From Pithys albifrons albifrons (taxonomy: Eukaryota; Chordata; Aves; Passeriformes; Thamnophilidae): a stretch of 64,000 nt of DNA. The translations under genes and the position numbers were made by a program. The notes below the pieces were generated by a model that was not told the DNA's origin, did not search any database, and saw only the letters and a program-made list of their open reading frames with translations. Within the stretch, counting starts at the first letter, position 1, and every line of letters begins with the position of its first letter. Below, one piece after another: positions 13,671 to 23,074 of this stretch. Location: NCBI RefSeq assembly GCF_047495875.1, contig NC_092465.1, positions 9,101,160 through 9,165,159 of the forward strand, read 5' to 3'.

Positions 13671-13688
13671 TATACATATATATGTATA
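13671..13688. repeat. 18-bp perfect AT palindrome
   Basis: TATACATATATATGTATA is perfectly self-complementary and made almost wholly of alternating purine and pyrimidine. Confidence 0.75.
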
Positions 13689-14085
13689 AAGCTTTGTCCA
13701 ACTGCTTCAAAACTCCATGTGCCTACACTGCACATCCAGTAGAAGATTTTTGCAGCTCATGCCAAGGTCTATGCAGGTCATGTGGCTGTAGTGCAGTACA
13801 CAGCCTGCAGGAGCTGCAAAATCAGTGTCTGGCTGATTGCCTTCTCATTTAATGGCTTAGTCTTCTCATAGGATAAATCAGATACAAAGGGACCACTAGA
13901 TTTAAGAATCAGAATTACCTCATTTGGTAGTGGAGGTGTTGACCTGGGACCCGCTTTTATCTGTCTAATGTCTCTACTCTCCAATATGGGTTGCTCATAT
14001 CTGGCCAAGAAGTGAAACCACTCTATGGCTATGTGAGAGAGCAAAAATAAATCAAAGGGCCTAATTCTGGAGGAAGCAGCCTATT

Positions 14086-14123
14086 CTCTTGTGAGAAGTC
14101 TTCTCTCTCGTGTGAGAAGTCTT
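14086..14123 (+). repeat. Two-copy tandem duplication
   Basis: The phrase CTCTTGTGAGAAGTCTT is followed directly by CTCTCGTGTGAGAAGTCTT. The copies differ by a substitution and a two-base insertion, consistent with replication slippage followed by decay. Confidence 0.7.
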
Positions 14124-16955
14124 GTCTTTCATATAGAGAATCATCCCAGAATTCTGGCAAACTAAGTGAGGTTTTCCTGGGTTATTTGCTGGGAAAAGGC
14201 CAATAATGTAATTTAAAACTGCACAGACTCCAGATTTTGTTTTTTCCTAAATCTCCCAAATGTGTTGTTTTTTGCATTCATGTCACTTAATAATTCAGTC
14301 CTGATCTTCCAGTCTGTCTTCATTTTCTGCCCCCATTTGGGGTTTCAAATACACTCCCTTTTCCTTAAACATCCTGTCACATACCAGGGGTATAACCATA
14401 GCCACCACCTTAACTCCAGGTGGCTGGAAGCTGATTCTGCAAAATTAGAGAGAAAAGCTACATACTTCTCTTCTTTCCAAGAAAATTGCCCCAAGTTAAA
14501 CTTATAGACCATAAATCTAGCCAGAATAAAGCTTCATCCGCCTCAAATTCAATGGTTCTCCATACTTATTATTCACACAAACCAAAGTGGTTTCCCACCA
14601 TTATTGACTTGTATTCTATTACCTTCTGTAGTTTTCAAAACCCAGATTCTGGCATAACCCATACACACAGGAGAAGTAAACAACCCCACATTCATGGATA
14701 ATTCGATTAACAAAGCAATGCGGTGGATTTCAATCATAAAAATAGAATCTAAGGAAAGGTCAGACTTTACTCCCATTACCACACAAAACTTAATTTTGGA
14801 TCATGTGGCACAAATGCATAAAAAATGTTGTTCATTAAATCCAGCTTTTGCTAATGTGTACTTGAGGATGCCTGGAACTATTGCAGCAGAAGTAACTACT
14901 CCAGCAGTTGGGTACTCCTGCACATGGGTAAGGTTGATGAGACTGTGTTGCCATGACAGCCTGAGGAAGCCTTTGACTTATAGTAATGTATTATTTGACT
15001 AACATCAGTGAAATTTTTAAGTTCTGTCCCTTTACTTTTGCAATTCGAATTATTTTCTGCAAAGTGTAGTTAGAAACAAATGCAAAGTCACAGAAATTTG
15101 GACTGTAATGTTTCTATAAAATCCCAACCCTTTATGGACAAAAGCAGAACATTTCCTAGATTCAGCTGACATGAGCTGACACGCATTTTGTGCTTGTGGT
15201 TTTGTCTCTAGATAGAAATGTATGTAGTGAGATCAAATCTCATAAATGACTGCTATTATTGGTCTTGTGAGAATTCCTCCATTCTGGTACTAAAACTTCT
15301 CAGGGTCGTTAGTTAGAAATTCACAGCTCTGAATCCTCGTGAAATCTCAAACCAGCTCCACCATCAGACTTTTAGTCTGAGATTAGTGCATGACAAACTC
15401 TCACAAGGCAGCTATAAAAAAAGGTCACCCTATACAATTCTTTTCAGTTTCCAGCCAGAAAAAACTACCTTTTTTTCTATTCATAGTCATATATTCTGCC
15501 TATAACACTGAAGAGACTTGTTGGCAAGGAAAAGTAATACTGAACCATTTCCTATATATCTAATTCTGGGATACAACAAATGAACAAAGTGAAAGGGCTG
15601 ACTGTGTCCAGGACTGACACTTTTGGAAAAAGCAGCAGGATAGTCCATCTCATCCATGGATTAACTTGAAAAAATACAGGAGCCAAAATCATTGTAGAAT
15701 ATTGCTGTCAGTAAATATACCGGGAAATGTATCTACCCTCAAAATTTCTTATCTTTTTCATAAGTGTTTACTCTGTGCTGTGAAATCAGCACTGCTAGAT
15801 GAACACAGCACAACTTGTTTAAAATCAAATGACAACTTTCTGTGTTTCTGTTTTTCTCCATTGCAACTCTGGATAGTCTTTGATTTAATAAGAGTATCCA
15901 TCATTATCCAAAAAGAAAAAGCTTGTAGGATTATTGTCTTGATACATTTTTTATTTTCAGAAAATGCATTAACAGTTTAATATCTACTATCAGGGATGAG
16001 ATAAACAAAATGTGAGTGCAATACACTCTTGCCCTGGGTAAGCTTGATGCAATACCTGTCAATTATAAGACTTTTTCATGGCTCCTAAACTCCCTTCTGA
16101 AATGTTAAAGGTCTCACTAATCTTATCAGGTCGTTGATTACCACCTGCTGAGCACTACAAAGAGCCAAAGAATGTGCATTACCTTCATACACATCAGTGG
16201 TTTTACTCTTTCTCCCACTCAAAAATGACCCTGTTTCTTTAAAAGATGTGAATATTGAAATTACCTTGTTCAAAATGTATGTTGTGTGTATGGGGTAGTC
16301 AGCATCTGATTCAACATCGTGCCAGGTGATGCAGCACACTGCGGCTGGAATTGCAACAATGGGATTCCTGGTGCCAGGGATTCAAGTCTTACCAAGCTGA
16401 TGACAATGGCCAGCAGAAGGGAAGTTTCCATGGAGCCTCATCCCTTTCCTTTAGCTTTCAGTCTCCTGAAACAAAGCTGTAAAGACAGTGTCTGTTGCTG
16501 GGAAAGACAGGAAAAAGCCTTTCTTCTGTAGTGGAATAGGAGCATAGAAGATTCCCTCATAATATAACATATGAGGCGAGAATTAGGAAAAGAGGCTTTT
16601 CAAAGCTGAAAACTGAACCATGTGAGATAATTCAGAAGCTCCAAGTATAAATATGCTGAAGGACTGGAAGAAGCCCCAGGGGGTTTGTGAAGCTGAGTTT
16701 TGACTAAAGATGAGTATAACTAATATGGGTCAAAGCTTACACTCAAAGTTTGTCAATTTATTTCTATTTACTGGACTGCCAAAATTTGGCAAGAGATACC
16801 AAAAAATAATCTCTGTTATGATGTTTTTAGACTTTACTCCTTTGGTTCAGCTTGGAAATGCTCCAAGATCAAACATGTAATGCCGAAATTGGGCACCAAG
16901 GTTAGAAAAGAGCTTGAGCAGTGAGAGATACAGGAAATTACTGCTTTTATCAGAA

Positions 16956-16963
16956 TGACGTCA
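16956..16963. promoter_or_regulatory. CRE palindrome TGACGTCA
   Basis: A perfect cyclic-AMP response element core (bound by CREB/ATF bZIP dimers) lies in TGACGTCAGCTGAGG. It contains a CpG in otherwise CpG-poor DNA, which hints at retention, but a single 8-bp match is weak evidence of function. No promoter or transcript start is visible beside it. Confidence 0.25.
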
Positions 16964-17882
16964 GCTGAGGAAATGGGACTGGGACAGTTTCACAGCCAAC
17001 AGCAAGGTCTGAGAGGAAAACATAGCCTAAGCTTATGCTTTTTTTATCCAGAATACTGATGGAGATATAACCACACAGTATTCACTGAGCAACTCTGAGC
17101 AAGCAGGAAAGTATCTCATCACTCAGACCTCTGGAGATAATCTGTTTCAACACTATACATGGAGCACCCTTTAAATGCCCACATATTTGCCCCCACCTCA
17201 TCACCCCATGATGATATGTATGGCTGTGCTTCTCTGCAGCTCCTGCCATTTGGAACCACCTTCCTGTGTCTCCAGCTCCCTGATTCTCTAGCTCTTCAAA
17301 TCTTTGAAAACAATGTCATTCCCCCCATCCTGCATCTCTGGAGTTCTCTTTTGCTCTACTTATGGTTAGTGTTAATTACTCTCTAAAATACCCCTTATGC
17401 AACTGGTTTTTGCTGTATTTTGGTTTGAACCGACACCTTGGCTGTGCCTGTGTGTGTAGTAAAGCAATGGGGGCTTCATGGTCTGTATCATACAATACAG
17501 ATTAGAAGTTGGGTTGAATTCATGGAAGCTAAAATACTGCTGTAGGGCACTTTTCCTCCAAGAATGGTCTATTGGTGCCAAGGACTCCAGCACTGTGTCT
17601 TTTTAGTGGAGGAATATTAAGACAAAGACTTGCTGCAAGAATAACAAAAATCAGTCCTATCAAGTTCATTATATTTTTCCTATGTGGACATTCCTCAGTG
17701 CCCAAGGACTTTCTCTAGACCTTCTTCAGTTAGGAACAATTTAGAAGACTAGAGCTGGCTATGTGATGTGTTTCAGCAGGAATGCCTACATGCATGCACC
17801 TTCTCTCCATGCTCCATACAAATGTAATGTGGATTACTGCTGACAGATGCTCAAAAAGAACTTTCCCAGATGCAGCTAACTA

Positions 17883-17908
17883 GTGTCACAAGTGACACTT
17901 CACTTGTG
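17883..17908. repeat. Overlapping alternative hairpins
   Basis: GTGTCAC (17883-17889) pairs with GTGACAC (17892-17898). The overlapping CACAAGTGA (17887-17895) also pairs with TCACTTGTG (17900-17908) across a 4-nt loop. Both stems are perfect and mutually exclusive. Confidence 0.65.
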
Positions 17909-18759
17909 TCAGTCAAGATTTTGTGAAGTACCTTCCAAATTGCAAACTACTTTCATGACATGTGGTGAGCTGGTGAAAACAGACACTTTGAACTTTGGTT
18001 TTGGGATGAGGTTGGTGACAGAGGCAGGTTTTTTCTCTCTGGGGAATCTATTCATGTGTTAGGAGCACTGGGAAAACATAAGCCCATCTTTCTCCAGATA
18101 TGTCTCTCCCACTGAGTAATACTGCTGGCTGTGACAGGATACCATGAATCTAGATATTTGAAAACCATATTCCTGTTTGTGCCCTTGACTTTTCACAGTC
18201 TTTAGGATTCCATCTTTGAATTCCATCAGAGTATCCATACACCAATTAACTGAGCTATGTATTTGCCCAGATAGAAACAGCTGTAAACATAAGCAGTATT
18301 TTATCTATTTAAATTCAGTATAGGATGTCAAACAAAAGAGCACCTTAGTGCAAAGTTTTGATTCTGTAACAGATTAAAAATGTAGATTTTAATGATGTTG
18401 ACCAAGCACAGTTCGTAGGACTTGTTCCATTGCTCACTGACAGTACAGGAAAAACTCTCACTGACTTTAAGATCAGTCCCAGAATGATGAGGGAAGTGTT
18501 TTGTGATGATCAATTCTTCTACTTAAAGAACCTTCCCCTCAGCAAGAATTCCTTCTGAACACAGGGTTAATGGACCATTTTCTTCATTCTGTAGCTTTAA
18601 GAAAGACAACAAAGATAACAAAAAGAAAAGATTAATTTGGGAATACTTGTAGAGTTGTCTGAAATTCTAATATATAAGTGAAGAACTGTATTATCTCCTG
18701 TTCCTCATCTATAGGTTTAGTAGAACCTGAAAACTGCCAATACTTGTTGTTTAAAAAGA

Positions 18760-18842
18760 TTGATAATTTGTTCAATAATTTCAATAATTAAAAACACTTT
18801 TAAAAATTATGCACTGGAGGTTTTTTTAATTATTAATATTTT
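18760..18842. repeat. AT-rich tract with repeated AATAATTT words
   Basis: The tract contains several near-copies of AATAATTT/TTAATTATTAAT and little G or C. It is low-complexity sequence at the edge of a more complex block that follows. Confidence 0.7.
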
Positions 18843-18889
18843 CCTGTCCTGTTTTTCTTGCTTCAATGAAATGACAAACAGTGACATAA

Positions 18890-19480
18890 GAACAAAATAA
18901 CCATCCTATTTTTGTGTTTTCTAATGCATAATAAAGTGATTTTAACCTCTTTAGGGATTTAACACCACGTTAATCCTTTAATCCCCAGAAAAAAAAAACA
19001 ATTTTGTTGACATGAAAAGGGGATATTTAACTTCATACAATTAATTTTCTTCCTTGGAGATACCATGATTATGAAGATTAGATTGAATAGATTCATTAGA
19101 ATAACCTTATTTTATACAAAGTGGTAGTTTTGCCAGTAGATAATTGTACCAGAAAAGTTTACATCAGAATTATGATTAATTTTACCCAGTATGAGAAATG
19201 CCAATACTTTGAAACACAGAAAACTCTACCACTTCTTTAATACTCAGGTATTTTAGGTATTGCATCTTCTTTTTAACCATATTTGACTAGAAGTGGAAGA
19301 GAGCAGAATACTCACTACTTTGCATGCCTTTGCTCTGTGACTTTTAAAATTTTGGCCATCTTCAAAGTTTTACCTAAGTAGTGAATCATTAAAGCAACTA
19401 TTCTGTGCTGATTTTCCAAATGCATTGCATATGTAAATAGAGACAGATTTTACTCTTTTCATTTAAGCACTTGCAGAAAG
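18890..19480. promoter_or_regulatory. Conserved-looking non-coding block with TAATCC sites
   Basis: The stretch has the AT-biased but non-repetitive texture typical of vertebrate conserved non-coding elements. It carries TAATCC at 18971-18976 and again at 18979-18984, the core bound by bicoid/OTX-type K50 homeodomains, and several ATTA cores downstream. Conservation was not tested. Confidence 0.25.
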
Positions 19481-19603
19481 GTCAGGTTTTCAAATGTGTT
19501 TTGTGGTACTTCAAAAGGACAAGGCTTTTTTGAAAAATCCTGCCTTACAGTTTGCTGTCTCTGGAATGTAAAGGATATGCATAAGAGTGAGGAAGGGTGG
19601 TTT

Positions 19604-19734
19604 TATGGTTAAGACATCAAAGTGAGATTTGTAAAATCCAGATTAAATTCTCCACTCAGCCATAGACTTGATGTGCAGTTTTGATCAGGTCACTTGACTT
19701 TATGTCTTCTATTGAAACTGGGTAGATAATACAT
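19604..19734 (+). repeat. Ancient MIR/L2/L3-type 3' region fragment
   Basis: The order of phrases follows the old amniote LINE/SINE 3' region: ATGGTTAAG at the left, CTCAGCCATAGACTTGATGTG near the middle (compare a GCCACAGACTT-type phrase), GGTCACTTGAC (compare CAAGTCACTTAA), then TCTATTGAAACTGGGTAGAT (compare a CATCTGTAAAATGGGGATAA phrase). Divergence is heavy, so the copy is very old. The exact family cannot be fixed by eye. Confidence 0.55.
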
Positions 19735-20117
19735 CCTTTCTTCTAGCTTCTTTTTAGTTGCCTTTTCAAACTGGAAATAGTTTGAAGTACAGACTGAGGC
19801 CACAGTTCAATAATATAATAAATTTGCTTTCTAGTACTAGATGAAACATTTTGTGACTGAACGATGTGAAACACCAAGCCTGGATAGACTTTCTCTGTTA
19901 GGCCAAAGCTGTCACTTCTGATGACTTTGTACCAGTGATTTTTATACTGGATGAGATACCACTGGATGTGCCACTTAAAGAGTGTGGTTTATGAGGCATT
20001 TTAAGTCAGAGGAAGCCTGGGGTCCTGCTGTGTGTTCCCTCTCCTTCTCTGTTAGCATTAACAGGGGACAGCTGTGGAGTTCACTGCATTAGTGTGCTGA
20101 TCCAACTCAAAAGAAAT

Positions 20118-20141
20118 CACACACAAACACACACACACACA
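20118..20141 (+). repeat. (CA)n microsatellite
   Basis: A short CA dinucleotide run with one AAA interruption. It is the only clear dinucleotide microsatellite in the window. Confidence 0.85.
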
Positions 20142-20913
20142 TTCCCCTGTCCCCAAAATGGTAATTTTTTCCAAATGTGTGATCATTAATGCTGTCACAA
20201 GGGAGAAGATGGGAATGCAAGGCTTGGGCAGGGAAGGTGGGACCACACTGCAGATGTATGAATTTTCCTGAGATTGGTGAAGAGCTTTGCAAAGTGCCGT
20301 TTATGACCATTATAAACATACTGGCAGAATCTCCCAACACAGGCACAGCTGTGCTGGCAAAACAATAGTACGGACTGGAGGTTCCAGAATAGCTACAATG
20401 AAGGAGCTCTTTGAGTGTTCTTGCCTTTCTACCCAAATGTTGGCCCTGGCATCAGAGAAGGCGTGTTGAAGAAGTTTTTCTAAGTCTCACTCATAGGCCC
20501 TCACTCAACAGGCCATGGTACTAGTAACCAACTATTCCATGTCTCATTCTGAGAAGTGAGAGGCATTTCAAGTGGCACTGTGCTTGCTCAGGAGCTTGGG
20601 GAATGAAATAGTTCCATCACAAACACAAAAACTATTAGACTGAGATTTCTTTATAGATTCCACACTTGGTATGAAATACACACTGACCTTTCCTGTGGTG
20701 TTATTATTTTGTTTTCATTATGCAGGCAGATGAAACTGGACAGAACATGAATTATTCTAATCCACTGGTGGATATTTTGCTGCCTATAGTATTGATTTTG
20801 AAGATATGATGCTGCAATATTGCATGTTTTTAGTATTATCTACAGCACTCTTACTCATCATTAAAGCATGGAATTGCAGGGTATCACTTTCAGCACACAG
20901 AAAAACTGTGCCC

Positions 20914-21150
20914 TGACACAATACAACATAATGGTTTCCAAGGAGTCATTACTTTCTGTCATGTCAATAATTGGCAGATTAAAGCTCCTTAAGCAGACAC
21001 TGACAGCACTGAGTGTAACAACTCCAAAGGAGCCATTACTGCTTGTGGTGTCAATAATCCATCAATTAAGGATCTGTAATAGTATACATTGACATTAAGG
21101 GTTAGAATGTCACTGAAGGAGCCAGTTGCAGTCAGTTGTTTGCAATTGGT
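20914..21150 (+). repeat. Diverged three-copy tandem repeat, ~88-bp unit
   Basis: An AAGGAG anchor recurs at 20940, 21027 and 21116, giving periods of 87 and 89 bp. Copies 1 and 2 align well: AAGGAGTCATTACT...GTCAATAATTGG...ATTAA against AAGGAGCCATTACT...GTCAATAATCC...ATTAA, each preceded by a CTGACA phrase. Copy 3 (TTGACATTA...TGAAGGAGCCAGTTGC) is weaker. The periodicity makes one plus-strand frame read through two copies (KESLLSVMSII, then KEPLLLVVSII), which gives a 74-codon frame at 20,868-21,092 with a false protein-repeat look. I read it as an old tandem duplication, not a gene. Confidence 0.65.
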
Positions 21151-22039
21151 TTTTTAGGATTTTTACTACACTTTCTATTCATATCTTTTATCCTCCTTTT
21201 TCTTATTCCTTCCTGAAAGTCTGGACAAGTGCTATATCTAAATAACTTGGAAATGTATTTTAATGCTACATTTAAATATAGAATAATTCAAGAGTATTGA
21301 ATCAATTTTTTTCTTCCTTTCTCCCCACAGCAGTGTGCACATATGCTCTCACCCAACAAACACAAATGCTGTTCAAAAATTTGAAAATTATGCAAATGCC
21401 TTTTGAATTAAGACTTCACTGAATCCAAAATGCATCTTTAACTTAACTTCTGTACAGAAGTCCTCAATGAAAATAGAAAATAAGTATTCAAGCCAGCAGC
21501 ATAAGAACAAAACTCATGTGGCTGGTATTTTATTAGAAAGACAGATTTGGTGAGCATATTGTTGTCATCCCTATGAGTAAGATTCAAAAATATGAAATTT
21601 AGGGAACAAGAAGCTCAGAGACTTTTGACTTTTTATCAGGCTGACACACACTTCAAGCTGTTGTTTGAGTCCAGAACTGCCCCTCAGAAGTCCATTTATC
21701 AAAGCACATTAGTACATGTTAAGCACTGAGTTCAGTGAGTCTTAATGATATTCTAACCAGTCTTCCCTGAACTGTGTCCTTGGCAAGGTTTCATTCTAGA
21801 AGAGCAAAGAGATGAGCACTCAATCTACTATACTTTAATTTCCCTGCAGAGATCAGTGTTTGTTTTGGCTGATCAATGCCTGTTCAATGGCTTCAGGAGG
21901 TTTTTTAAGTCCCCAGCTGTCAACAGTTAGAGAAAAATAGTAAAATATCTATTGTCTGAATCCTCCTGCTGACCTTAGGTGGAGTCAATGTGGTTGTTCA
22001 TGATGGGAGTGTGGAGAAAGGTGAAGGAGGAGGTAATAT

Positions 22040-22345
22040 TATTTTTTCACTCTGAATTCCACTCAGAAACTATATTGAAAAACAGGAATGTTGAAAAGTC
22101 AGGGCTTCAGAATATTCTGCTTATAGTAATAATTAACAGGGCTGTCTGCATTACAATGTCTGTAATTGTTGGAGCACATACTGTACATTGGAATACCATT
22201 CTCACTATCCCACATTACTCAATTAGCAGAACATTAAGTGCTCTTGTCATCACAAGACTTTTTGTGTTTGTTGAATATTATTTTCAGTGGCAAAGCAAAC
22301 CAGACTTTGCATCCTTAAGTAATGCATACAGTAAGTAATACTGTT
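22040..22345. promoter_or_regulatory. Conserved-looking block with a possible internal mini-exon
   Basis: Non-repetitive AT-biased sequence with TAATTAA at 22130-22136 and several ATTA cores. It carries the upstream half of a 119-codon plus frame (21,979-22,338). Inside it, an acceptor ending TTTTCAG at 22287 and a donor GTAAGTAA starting at 22331 bound a 43-bp segment that is open in that frame (WQSKPDFASLSNAY). The donor is good and the acceptor tract is mediocre. Either a regulatory element or a non-coding RNA exon would fit; neither is proven. Confidence 0.22.
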
Positions 22346-22865
22346 TTGCAGTGATATGCAGCTTTACACATTGAGATAGGGATACCATCCTTAGAATAAT
22401 TCAGATTAGGAAGTTTTCCTCGTCCTTCACCAGAGCTCTGTACTGAGCCCTGGGAGTGAGTTAGTACTGTGCAATCAGTAAAGCTCTTTTCTCTGCAAAC
22501 CTCACCCCACTCTTCCAGTGCTGGAAGGCAAATGACAGAGGCAATGAGGCAGTAGTAGAAGTCACATCCTGTGGTTAAGTGAGCTGGATTCCATCCTTGC
22601 TGCTGTCTCACACTGTCTGCCCTGTAAAACCAGGCAGATCCTCAGTCTCAGCACAGCCTGGCCTTTAGGATGACTTTCTCATATTCTGAGTGTCCATTGC
22701 AGTCTATCTGTGGCCAAATTTAGAGAGATGTTGAGTTCTTACAGGTGTAACAGAAGTCAACTTGAGCTGTGATATGAATGCAGGAAGTGCTGTAACAATG
22801 CTGGATACTCAACTGGAAGACCCAAGAATAAAAACCCCAAACAAAGTGATTTCAGATAGTGGTAG

Positions 22866-22943
22866 TTCCTCTGTGCCTCTGTTCTGCAGCTGTAAAATGG
22901 GGGTAATAATATCTGTTCTGCAAGGTGTTATGAAATGAAATGG
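22866..22943 (+). repeat. Ancient MIR/L2/L3-type 3' fragment
   Basis: CCTCTGTGCCTCTG..., then GCTGTAAAATGGGGGTAATAA, then a GTTCTGCAAGGTGTTATGAA segment, follow the well-known CTCTGTGCCTCAGTTT / CTGTAAAATGGGGATAATAA / AGGGTTGTTGTGA series of old LINE/SINE 3' ends shared across amniotes. The match is clearer than in the fragment at 19,604-19,734. Confidence 0.65.
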
Positions 22944-23022
22944 ACCGCATGCTTGTAAAACTACTGGTTACTTTAGAGGGTGCAACACAGAAACAAAGTC
23001 AAAAGAAAAACAACTTTCTATT

Positions 23023-23074
23023 GGATGGATGGATGGATGGATGGATGGATGGATGGATGGATGGATGGATGGAT
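23023..23074 (+). repeat. (GGAT)13 microsatellite
   Basis: Thirteen uninterrupted GGAT units. The lack of interruptions suggests a length-variable locus. It produces a spurious HPSI-repeat frame on the minus strand (within 23,018-23,227), which is not a gene. Confidence 0.97.

Larger units (their letters stand above)
12417..18759. other. Non-genic stretch
   Basis: Open frames here (for example 14,694-15,002, 15,666-15,980 and 17,159-17,386, all +) are short, rich in rare combinations and lack recognisable domains. Small inverted and direct repeats and one CRE-type site are listed separately. Nothing else is supportable. Confidence 0.65.

Noticed and set aside
20868..21092. Repeat-containing small protein (KESLLSVMSII / KEPLLLVVSII)
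   Set aside because: Explained by the 88-bp DNA tandem repeat, whose spacing keeps the frame; the third copy breaks it.
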